DNA of 64,000 bases from assembly GCA_001683735.1 (NCBI GenBank), contig LUGG01000002.1, positions 1,550,001 to 1,614,000 of the forward strand. Direction: 5' to 3'. The stretch is from Grifola frondosa. Lineage: Eukaryota > Basidiomycota > Agaricomycetes > Polyporales > Grifolaceae. Numbering within the stretch: position 1 is the first letter of the stretch; each line of letters opens with the position of its first letter. Shown in pieces: positions 39,501-49,449 of the stretch. The notes beneath the pieces were generated by a model. It saw only the letters and a program-made list of their open reading frames with translations. It had not been told where the DNA came from and did no database searches. Position numbers and translations under genes: made by a program.

Positions 39501-40275
39501 GCCCGAAAGCAGCAATGTCAGAATCACATCCGAGAGCTCAAAAAGCGCATACAGTCTACCCACGATATCCTTCAGATGGAAGAGCTCAAGTGTCGCAAGC
39601 GAGTGTTGAGACGGTTAGGTTTCACGACATCTGCCGATATCGTTGATATGAAGGGCCGAGTCGCATGCGAGATCAGCACAGGAGATGAGTTGCTACTGAC
39701 GGAACTGATCTTCAACGGGGTCTTCAATCCTCTGTCCCCAGAGCAGTGCGCCGGATTGCTGAGTTGCTTCGTGTTCACGGAGAAGGTGAGTCACCATACG
39801 ATCGCGCGGTTCAGATGACTGACAACCTTGATCAGAGCGAGCAGGTCACCAAGCTGAAGGAGGAACTCGCCGCGCCATTGCGAGTGATGCAGGAAATAGC
39901 GAGACGTATTGCCAAGGTGTCGAAAGAAGCGAAGCTTCCCATCGTTGAAGACGAGTACGTGCAGTCATTCAAGGTCGAGCTCATGGATGCTGTCGTACAG
40001 TGGTGCCGAGGCGCGTCATTCGCAGAGATCTGCAAGGTACGCATTGTTTATACTCTTGTTCAGCGCATGCTCACGATTTGCGGTTGTTCTTAGCTCACTG
40101 ATCAGTTCGAGGGCAGCCTTATTCGTGTTTTCAGGCGACTCCAGGAGCTTATCCGTCAGATGAGTCAGGCGGCCAAAGTCATTGGCAACAGCGAGCTGCA
40201 AGAAAAGTTTGAGAAAGCATCCGAGATGCTCGAACGCCCAAACTCTGTTATATTCTCTCATCCTTGTATATTTAG
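36581..40275 (+). CDS. MTR4: Mtr4-like exosome helicase (Ski2 family), frame broken by several 1-base indels
   Basis: ATP-dependent 3'-5' RNA helicase that feeds substrates to the nuclear exosome. Order: acidic N-tail from [33 protein letters not shown]; motif [41 protein letters not shown]; motif [17 protein letters not shown]; motif [60 protein letters not shown]; motif [18 protein letters not shown]; the KOW/arch part [18 protein letters not shown]; and a C-terminal DSHCT domain ending close to SSLYI at 40275. Short introns lie at about 37228-37284, 37398-37446, 37897-37942 and 38645-38699. Frame breaks needing one base each: C run 37033-37037, A run 37660-37662, about 38323-38329, and about 40253-40259. 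A full-length, otherwise well conserved essential gene with homopolymer indels suggests sequence errors, though a recent pseudogene is not excluded. Confidence 0.93.
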
Positions 40276-40440
40276 ACGGGCTATTCATGTCACCTCTGCG
40301 GTGTGCTCGGTTCATTGTCTGTTATCTCCCGGTAAAGCTCTCCATTTGACTACATATACACAACAGCTCAGTCTCTCCGAAACACAGTAGAAGGTCCTCA
40401 CGATTCCCGCGCTTACCATACAAACTAGTATTGTTCATGT

Positions 40441-43021
40441 TCAGCATGCTCCATCGTCAGTCCAGACACCAGCTAAATGACGTTTGAGCCACAATGTGCC
40501 GACACCGGATGATCATAGGAAACGTACCTGCGCCACCTGGTGTGTCACCCAAAGTCCACCATTTCGCGGTCCACAGGTCGCCATCTAGAAAGTCAATGAA
40601 TTAAGAACGGCCACTCATGCATTAGGTCCTGCTCACTGTAAATAGCCTCCATCCCGCCGGTGTACGTCGCCTACGATTCATGTTTGAGTCATCTCTCGAT
40701 CCCTCGGGAACCACGATCGCTCACCGTAGCACTCCAAGCGGATGCGCTGCTACATTGACCTGAGCCAGTCGTTGGAGTGCTCGTCGGAGAAGACGTCGTG
40801 GGGGTGCTCGTCGGAGAAGACGTCGCTGGAGTGCTCGTCGAAGAAGACGTCGGCGAACCCGCAGATGAACTCGATGTCGTCGAGCCCATGTTGTTCCGAA
40901 TGTTGTCCCACTCGCTGTCTGGGTAACTGAGACACGGGAACAGTATCAGCTCCAAATCAAAGCGTGTTTCGTCCTAATACTGACTCGATATGATTCTGCA
41001 GTGAACGTGGGACCACGTCAGTGATCTGTGTTTGTTTAATGTTATGCACGTCACCTGTGTCTGATCGAGGCTTCCGTATACTCCGGCGGTTGTTCCGACG
41101 AGAGAATCAGTGCCAACCTTGTCGGTCGACAGCTATATCCAAAAATGCAGGTCAATAACGAGGTCACGCTCAGCAAATAACGCCACTCACATCCCAAAAA
41201 TGGAACCAGCAAGGCCGTTGGTCTCGACGTACTGCGCCTTGATGGTGACAATGTGCGGGGTGTCGTAAGATACCAACTCTCCCGTGGATGCATCAAACGA
41301 GTAACTCGAGACGTCTGTCAAATTCTCAAAAACCTGATGATGCCAATCGTTAGAAGCGTAGACATTGTGGACATCATGGTCATACCTGTGCACCGGCGAA
41401 TGGAAGATCGGCATATGAATAGACCCAGCTTCAAGTGTACCAGGCCCGATCTACGTGATTTATGAGATACCGGGTTTAGTTGAGACACGAGATTATGCGT
41501 ACTCCGTTGTAAGGCTCTCCAATGCCGGTCGTGTCCTCGAATGCACGACCATACAGAGGAATTCCTGAAGTCACGTTAGTTGTAGTCAACGTTGTCCAGG
41601 CCATCAGACATACCCATGTTGATCTTGTCGGCAGACGCGCCGTTCGCCAGGTACCAGCGAATTGCCATATCAGTGGAAACGTTCGTACGTGCGCCGCCGT
41701 ACAGGTTCGCTATAACAATATTCAAATCAGTTCGAAGGAATGATGGCCGTAAACATACCTTGGTTATCGGCCTGCGTGTTAGTTCATGAACGGTTAGAAT
41801 CGACAGCTCCCGCAGTGTCTAAAATAACTGACCCAGGTTAACCAAGAACCGGCATAATCATAAGCCTGAGAAATAGTACGCATTTGAGGGCGGTCCGCAA
41901 TAGAAGCATGGGATAATTACCATCAGATCCCAGTAGTTCAAAGCTGCATCCATCTGCGGTACTTTCAGCAGCGCGTAGTTGCTATATCCTGCTGGCACAG
42001 CCGCCTGCATTCAAATATATCGTCAACACCAGAACTCAGTGGTAGCATAAGATAGCTCACAGTTATCTGGTAAGGAGTCGTATCTCCTTTCTGACTGGCC
42101 AAGTTATCAAAGGCGGTTCGTAGCGAAGTTAACAAGTCCGCAAAACCCTCCGCCAGGTCTTCGGCAGTCGGATATTCGAAATCAATGTCAATCCCATCCA
42201 GGCCATAGTTTTCGACAAGACTGACGGCGCTACTGACGAAAGTCGCGCGTTTGGTGGCATCAGTGACGAACGAGAAATGACCATCCTGAGAATAGGTCCA
42301 GCCACCAACAGACAGAAGCACTTTGATGTTTCTGAAAGGTCGTCAATAAATCGCGCAACACTAGGTGACGCTAAACACACCTGTTGGCTAGTTTGATGAG
42401 GTACATCTACATCGTGCCAATTAATGAATTTTTGCTTCAGCGTAAGCAAAGAATGTGCCAACCTGCTTCAGGCATCCATACAAATTGTTTCCGGGCTCGG
42501 TCCATGAATCACCCGGGAAGTGTTTCTGGAGCAGAGGTTTAGCGCATGTTTCTCACATAGAATAGGGAATAGCGCACCTGTTCATCCGCATATGTGTCTG
42601 TCAAAGAGATATTCCCAGTATCAGGTGAGACATCCGCAAACGAGTAAAGGATGTGGGTTAAGGTCGAAGTCACGATATCCGTGGGCTCTGCAAAATGTTG
42701 TCAGCACATTGAGTGGATACCACAAGTAGTACTCACGGAAATTGGCTCCATAGATACCCCTGGTGGATTCAAATTAGCGGAAAGTACACAAAAGAGCTCA
42801 GACACAAAGGCTCACCAGTTCGTGAAGTAGGCGGCTTGCACCTTTGCACCAGATCTCTTGTGAATTATTTGAGGTTTGACGTCAGCTGTGGCAAATTTCC
42901 GAGGTGAATCCTTGTAAGTACTCGGGCGATGCATGACCTGTGTAGCATCGACGATAACAAGCGTGGCAAACGCTACAGCAGCAAACAACAGTACACGCCT
43001 AGCAAGCAAATGGAGCGCCAT
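40441..43021 (-). CDS. GH18 chitinase with Ser/Thr/Pro linker and C-terminal CBM5/12
   Basis: Secreted chitin-degrading enzyme. ATG 43021 starts a signal peptide ([18 protein letters not shown]), then [25 protein letters not shown], the GH18 beta-3 motif [12 protein letters not shown], and the catalytic motif [11 protein letters not shown] (DxxDxDxE, acid Glu). Further blocks: [27 protein letters not shown], and SIF(WD)[11 protein letters not shown] near the C-end of the barrel. A repetitive linker ([19 protein letters not shown]) leads to a small chitin-binding module [15 protein letters not shown] and [18 protein letters not shown], ending GVWTDDGAC at 40441. Many introns of about 50 nt occur. 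A missing T in a T run (plus-strand A run 41196-41200) breaks the conserved SIFWD. The domain order matches fungal cell-wall or nutritional chitinases. Confidence 0.92.
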
Positions 43022-44722
43022 GCTGATAAGGATGAGAGCAATCTACCTCAAGGAATGTGGAGGATGGGCGGGTATGGAGTCAGCTTCGTGTAGAAAACCT
43101 CGGTTTTATACCTTCGAGTTCGCTCCTCCGGGATTCGTCCCGTAGCCTGCAACGCACCGGATAAGTACATAGTGGCTGGCCTTCTCCGAGGATGGTCGAA
43201 TCGGGATATGCTGCAGAATCTGACCAACATATCAACTTCCATGCGGGCATCCCCGATATGCATGATCACAGCAAGTTCGCGGCACATGAACATATGTCGA
43301 GCCGCACTGTGCACGCGCCGCACAAAGTTGCTCTCGCAGAAGAGTGACCATAGTAGGCACGAGAACACACACAGCCGCTATGGGACGACATGCCCATTGA
43401 ATCGATGCACTTTGAAGCATTCCGGGCGTCCGAGTGCAGAACGCCCTCCGTGACGGCCCCATATGGAACCGAGTGAAATTCGAATTCCATGGGCATTCCA
43501 GCAGCAGCGCAATAAGCAGCGCAACATGTGCCTGTCGTGTGCAAGGGGCCGAGGAGACAAGTCAGCCAGCATAGCGACGTGACCACAAGTCAAGGAACAA
43601 ATTCTAGAGGAGTCTGATTGATTACCGAGGGATGCAACGAGAAGTCCATAAAAGCCTTCCTCCAAAGATCAAGTGATACAAAGAGCACGCGGAGCACTTT
43701 TCTCGAGCGTTGCGAACAAGTCCTTCCAAAATACATCACTGGTCAATACGACGAGTTAAATCCGAAATTCGACAGTCAAGCAAGTTACATCGGGATCCTC
43801 ATTGACGAGCATCTTGCGCTACCAGGTCGAAACATACCTCCGTTGCAATCATACCATCCATGTCATGGGCTGCCACTAAATCACATTGGATTTGATCCCA
43901 AATGGTCGACTGCTGGTGGACAAGCTTATCGTGGGCGATAAGAGTCACCAGAGAAGCATACGACGCTTGCTATTATCCGAGGTGACGGCGCTATCAGGAG
44001 AAGCATCCAGCTAGCATCAGCTAGCATCATGTGTGTCTGGTTCAAATGCAGTGTGCATATTATAGAATCGAGTGAGAAAGCAAGCAGAACGTAACATAGA
44101 GTGTTTAACTCTAGATTCACAAATTTGCCTCTCCGAACATGTTCGCGGAAGCAACTACATGGAAGCATCCGCGCAAATTCCCACGATTCTCGATCGCAAA
44201 GTGAAGGTTAACACAGGTCTGCAATTACTGATAGTTGACTTGTAAATAGCGGTGCAGCAGACATAGAGAGCAGATTGAGACGATGTAAGTAGGGCGAGCA
44301 AAGGGGGCGAGCGTTGACATAGAAAATGCGAGCGGACAAACGATAACAGTGCACGAGCGTGAAGTGGGAGTGGGACGCAATAGAGATCCAACGGAAAAAG
44401 GCTGGTTGACGAGGAAGGACGATGCGATAATAAAACTGTCCAAGGGAATATAATAGCTTCAGAAAGTGACTGTCTAGCAGCCCCGTCCTCCATACGCTTC
44501 CGGCAGCGAGGATTGCAGATAAAAACGGTCTCGTGCACGAGATCGCTGATCCAATCGGACGGGCCCTCATTGATACAACAGGCACATGCAGCTATAAACC
44601 AGGCAGAACGTCAGCACAATGTCACTCGTGATCATTTGATAAACGCAAAGGAACCCACCTCGTATTCTTTTACAGTTCTCCCAGAGACAACTTGAAACTC
44701 TAGATACCGCCTGTCTGCGATG
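43022..44722. other. Intergenic DNA, no gene seen
   Basis: Upstream of the chitinase and downstream of the GTPase. Open frames up to about 125 residues on - (44155-44585) have no recognisable domain and overlap in all frames, so they are not called. Confidence 0.35.
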
Positions 44723-45717
44723 CTATACATCGACATACATTAACACGGGCTCCCCCACCCGTCGATCTCTGGAATGACGCATTTGAGGTCGAACGCTTTG
44801 GCAAGCACAATCTTGAAGATCTTCTGCACATTTATCGATGCCGATGTCGAGCAGAAGATAAGCGAGGCATGCATGGCTTTTGCAAACCGCTTTGCCTATG
44901 ATAGAAAGTGAGCGATCAATTGCATATTGTATCACTCTCAAATGATTACCAACCTGTTTGGTGATCTCCTCTTGTTCGTCTCTTGGAAATGTTGAGAAGG
45001 TATCGAATTTGGTGCCAATCAGGAAGGGTATTGCGGTCTACAATGCGTGAATGAGTAGGTGCAATCGCTCGATCTGGCGCATGCCAAGGACTTTAATGGA
45101 CAAGTAGGACGGCAACAAACCGCCACACGACGTCATGATACATTGCACTATGGAGATATGTGCTTACCTTGTTGAAGCCTCGTGCTTGTCGATACCACTC
45201 TTTGACCGAATTCAGTGTCGACTTTCGTGAGAGATCAAACATGAAGAGGATCGCAACCGCGTCATTGCAGACGAGTGGTAGCATATTTACGAACTCCCTT
45301 TGTCCACCCAAATCCCATAGTGAAAATGTGATTGACGTTCGGCGCACTGTGATGGTTTTCTCCATGAAATTGACACCTTTGCGGCGAATTGTCAAACGGA
45401 GACGTAAGAAGGATGACAGATAGCAACAAGACGGATTCGCTCACCTAGCGTCTGAATGTAATCCTCGTCAAAGTGTCCCTCTACATACTTCACCATAAGA
45501 CTCGTCTTGCCTATCTGCGAGTCTCCAAGCATGCCGACTTTGATGACCACGCTATAAGTGCAAAACCGCCATTCAGACTCAGCTGAAGCCATGGACGCTA
45601 CTGCACATGCCTGTTCTGTTCATTGCCGTTCTCCAACGACTGCTTGAGAGGCTGCGTGCTTGGACCAACATTTGAGGAACTTGGTGTTGGAGAAGATGCC
45701 GACGTCGATGCAGACAT
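44723..45717 (-). CDS. spg1: Spg1/Tem1-type small GTPase (septation/mitotic-exit network)
   Basis: Ras-superfamily GTPase acting at spindle pole bodies to start septation. Core blocks: [20 protein letters not shown] with the P-loop [28 protein letters not shown] (effector/switch I), [19 protein letters not shown] (G3, with GG typical of Spg1 rather than AG), [32 protein letters not shown] (G4 TKxD), [20 protein letters not shown] and [18 protein letters not shown]. The N-tail from ATG 45717 is Ser/Thr/Pro-rich; a shorter start at 45592 (MASAESEW) stays open into the core. Read literally the protein ends WGSPC, but restoring one base in a G run (44758-44760 region) gives the family C-end [11 protein letters not shown], stopping at 44723. 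C-terminal prenylation motif is absent, as usual for Spg1. Confidence 0.92.
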
Positions 45718-46239
45718 GACCCAGAGGTGCGATCTCGCAGGTGCCGATGCAGACGTAAGACGAAAGTATGTGCAAAGATGATGCCGCAGATTCAGGCGAA
45801 GCAACGGGATATCGGGTCGGATGGGTTCAGAAAATGGAAATGAAAGGAGTGACGCGTTCTGAATCGCGCTGGTTAATGAAGGGCGAGCGAGTGGAAGTAA
45901 AAGGGCCCACCCTTGGGTAGAGTGAGTCCTGATACGTGACGGTCACCGACCAGGTAGAGTGAGAACGACGATGAAGAAGAATGAGCAGCCACTGAGCGCT
46001 GAGCGCCGAGACCGTGACGCTCGCGCTTGGCTCGCACTCCTCGAAGTCGGCTAATCAGAAACTAGAGCTTTCATTCCATACTTACTAGGGCGATCCTCCA
46101 TACTTACCATCGGCTCTTGATTCATGCTATCAAATGGAAAATGCACATTGGATCGGAGTGGATCAGATGACAAGTTGCTTGATTTATATTCAAAAGCGTA
46201 AGTTATGTGTAGCTGCGTCGTCACACGGAGCCAAAGCAA

Positions 46240-47000
46240 ATAGATACATGGACTTCGTTGCCCAGAGTAATTCTATCTGTATTCGCTAAAGCATTAATGT
46301 AAATAATACAGATAGAGCCCGTTCATCTGCTGAGGTCCATTGGCGGGTTTGAAGATCGAGATCTGACGGAGACGCCTGCATAAGGTCTCGCGGAGACATT
46401 CTGACTCTCGAGGTTAGCTAGGTGTGTATTCGGCGTGAATTCAACATTGGTCTATACCGATGGTCTAGACTTACCGCGGATGCAAATGTAGTTAAAGTAC
46501 CGGACACTGTGGGGAACTAGCGATGTTTCCCCTGGGAACATTATGATATTATTGTGAACTTAGATTAAATGTTACCAACATGAAATCGATACAAACATTT
46601 AATATAGTTTTTTTTCGGAAATGGGTTCACAGTGGGAACGGAGGAAACATACTGAAAATATTGAATATGTTCATTAAATGTTTCTATATGAAATTATTTT
46701 GAACCACATCATGCAATATTTCCACGCGAATTTTTTTGATTTTATTCTGTATACATCCTGAATAGTTTTGATATAACCACATGAAATAAATCTTTGATGT
46801 CAACTAAATGTTCCTTTTGATCACATTCAAAATGGAATCATTATAATTTGCCGACGAACAATTTTGAAAATGTTTAAAACATTATTTCAAATGTTACTTT
46901 CGGAAAAATTAGGAAACTATTCGGAAAACATCGGGAATGTATTGCAATGTTTTCCGCAAAAGCATTTTGAATGTTTTCTGCTCGTGACCTGTGACAGGAA
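46240..47000. other. AT-rich non-coding stretch with recurrent AAATGTT words
   Basis: A local drop in GC compared with the flanking genes. Words such as TAAATGTT, AAATGTTTC, and their complements AACATTT/GAAACAT recur many times between 46550 and 46980. No open frame worth noting apart from a 71-residue one inside the repeats. It may be old repeat DNA. Confidence 0.5.
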
Positions 47001-47008
47001 TCTCACGG

Positions 47009-47052
47009 CACGAATCGTGTTCGATTCCGAACACGATTCGTGTTCGAATCGT
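47009..47052. repeat. Overlapping perfect inverted repeats (hairpin)
   Basis: CACGAATCGTGTTCG (47009-47023) pairs perfectly with CGAACACGATTCGTG (47028-47042) across a 4-nt loop. The right arm shares ACGATTCG (47033-47040) with a second 8-bp hairpin closed by CGAATCGT (47045-47052), so the middle segment can pair either left or right. Confidence 0.9.
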
Positions 47053-47211
47053 ACCAGTGATTCAGGCAGGATTTTATGACGGACGCGTTCGAACAATAAT
47101 ATGGCATTAAACTTTGCTGAATGTGCCGAGCGCTTGCATGAGCGCTTGCTCCGCGCGCTTTACTTACTAATCGTACTTGTGGCTGTAAGTACAACCAACG
47201 GAGCCTTGTAC

Positions 47212-48965
47212 CACTGCACATCAGGGTCAATTCTGCCGCTAGGAAATTCACCGCATAACTTGAATTTCATTTGAATTTCCTGCATATTTGCTCTTAGAGC
47301 CATTTTCCTGCAAATTTGCTTTCGAGGAAATCTCATCTCAGCACGTGCTGTCGGCCTTCACGCGATATTTCGACGATTTGAACACATCGGTATGCAGCAG
47401 TGCGGGCAACCGCCGCCATGCTCGTTAACACTCAGTGCTCAGTGCTCAACCCTGTTGCCACCAGTGTGGTCCATCTTGAAGCAATGTGCAGGTGCAGCTC
47501 CAACTTGAGGAACCACTGAACACTTTCATGATTATGGTGCGCCGGTCAGACTTGATCGGTATTGTTTCCTTCATGGACGCAGCATAGACCATGAGCGCAC
47601 TTGGTCTATGCTGCGAGGACATGACATACTCTTACATCAGAACTTCAAACAGATATCTGCCCAGTGCATGCTTGCGAGGACTGCATAGGTATGTCACATT
47701 CGCTTGCCCTTGGACAGGCTGTATCTGCTATCCGTGCGTCTCCCGATGCATAGGCGACTAGGATGGACTTGCCTACTTTATACACAATTGTGCCAGCATA
47801 TGGAGTTGCTTCGGTAAGTTTGTCTTAAAATATATAATCTGTATATATAAGCTTATACTCTCGTTGGTGATGTGACTATATGCACTCGCCAACTCTCACC
47901 TGCTGCTCGGTAAAGGACTCAAAACTGCTGATCATGCTGTTGACCTAGTACCCCGTATTACGGTTCGTCACGATGATGGCCACATACGCCATGTCGAGTG
48001 CCGCTAGCATATGTGTTCGCCGTGCACTGGATGCTCCTTTGGGATGAATGCGCACTTACCCGAGACGTGATTCCACTGCACGGGTAAGTCCCTTCCATTC
48101 GGTTGGCTCTTAGTCCGGATATTTACACGTCCATTCAGAACCACAGCCGACTATCTCACGCAGGCGCGCGCTCACATACATGCATACTCGCGTGCTTCTC
48201 GCCCTGCAGTCTCAGAGCCAGGGCTCCACGGCCTCCTCAGCGCCCTTCCTTGCGCTCGATGACAACAACGTGCGCGGTCAGCTCGCGACCCTCGCGCTTG
48301 CTGGATGCACTAACTCCCACGGGCTGCACCGCGACTCGCTGCGTGTGCGGTTCGGCAGCGCCCTTGCATGCATCGGGGAGCAGCCAGAGTGGATCGCGGA
48401 CATCGTGAAGGAGGGTGTGATGCAGAGCACTAGTTCGACTGGGCCGCAATGGAGGATGTCTATGCGGGCCATGGCTTGGAGCGTTCGAAGGTCCTCTGTA
48501 CGGTCGAGTTCAGCTTGGCTTGCACGAGGCGCGTCAGCTCGCTGGGCTCTGACAATTACGTGAATGGTGTTGAGCGGTACGAGCAGTGCATACATGTGCA
48601 CAGCATCACCCGACACCAGGCGTGATGCACTGTCATGAGCTAAGAGGAGTGTTGAATGTCGCTGAGAGTGGAAGCTATCTCAACGTTGATAATACTCGTG
48701 TACAATCCCCAGAAATATATTATATGCTGCATGAGCTATATCTGCGTTCTCAAGTGTTCTAGCAAATATAGCAGCGGGGGAAGGAAGCTGCAGCGCCCCG
48801 GTGCAGCGCACTAGCAGCGGCAAAATCGAAGAACAATCTTGACAAATGCAGTAAATCCTTCGAATTCCCTTTGAATCTACTGAGTAGCAAACTTGAGGCA
48901 AATCTTAAGAAAAACTTAAATTTCCTTCAAATTTCCCATCGGCAAATTTGGCCTGATGTGCAGTG
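47212..48965. mobile_element. Non-autonomous CACTA-like DNA transposon, 1754 bp
   Basis: Terminal inverted repeats start at 47212 (CACTGCACATCAGG reading right) and at 48965 (same 14 bases reading left on the minus strand). The first 14 bases are identical and looser similarity continues for about 40 bp through a TGCCG and GGAAATT block. The element is bounded by TAC on both sides (47209-47211, 48966-48968), consistent with a 3-bp target duplication. CACTR ends and 2-3 bp duplications are features of the CACTA/CMC superfamily. Subterminal DNA at both ends is rich in AATTTGC/GCAAATT and GAATTTCC words. Inside there is no recognisable transposase; an open stretch at 48180-48563 is unassigned. 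It is therefore probably mobilised in trans, or a deletion derivative. Confidence 0.65.
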
Positions 48966-49449
48966 TACAAATGGTCTTTAATATCTGCACGCGATCGTAG
49001 CAGTCTTCCAACCCATTGCTTCAGTGACTGGTGAATACGATGAACGCAAGCTTGCTGTCACATGACAAACGTTGCCTTCCGCCCAATCGCCGGTCTGAAA
49101 CCAGACTGCGGGATAAGGAGTCACTTATCCGCGGCCAAGGTGCGCGTTTTGATGTTCGCATGACGTGTTTCTTAATGTTTCAAGCAGGGATGATTGGACA
49201 AGGTAAAGATAGATTATAACTAATCGCGGCCCGAATGAATAGAACGACAAACGCGATCATGTGAGCGTGGTTCGTATACAACATTCAATGGATGAATGGA
49301 TTCTGCATCGTCTGGACGCGAGGACAGTTGGTTTTTCAACGTGGTGTGGGAGCCGATATATAAGTGGAGTACGGTGTGCAATTAATTCGTGGTGCGCTTG
49401 TCTTTCACCCTCATCATGAACGAGATGCGTTCTGTTGAAAGTCGCGAAT

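Noticed and set aside
47017..47060. A second tRNA from the TTCGAAT/TTCGATT words
   Set aside because: The words belong to a perfect hairpin; no acceptor or anticodon arms can be built around them.
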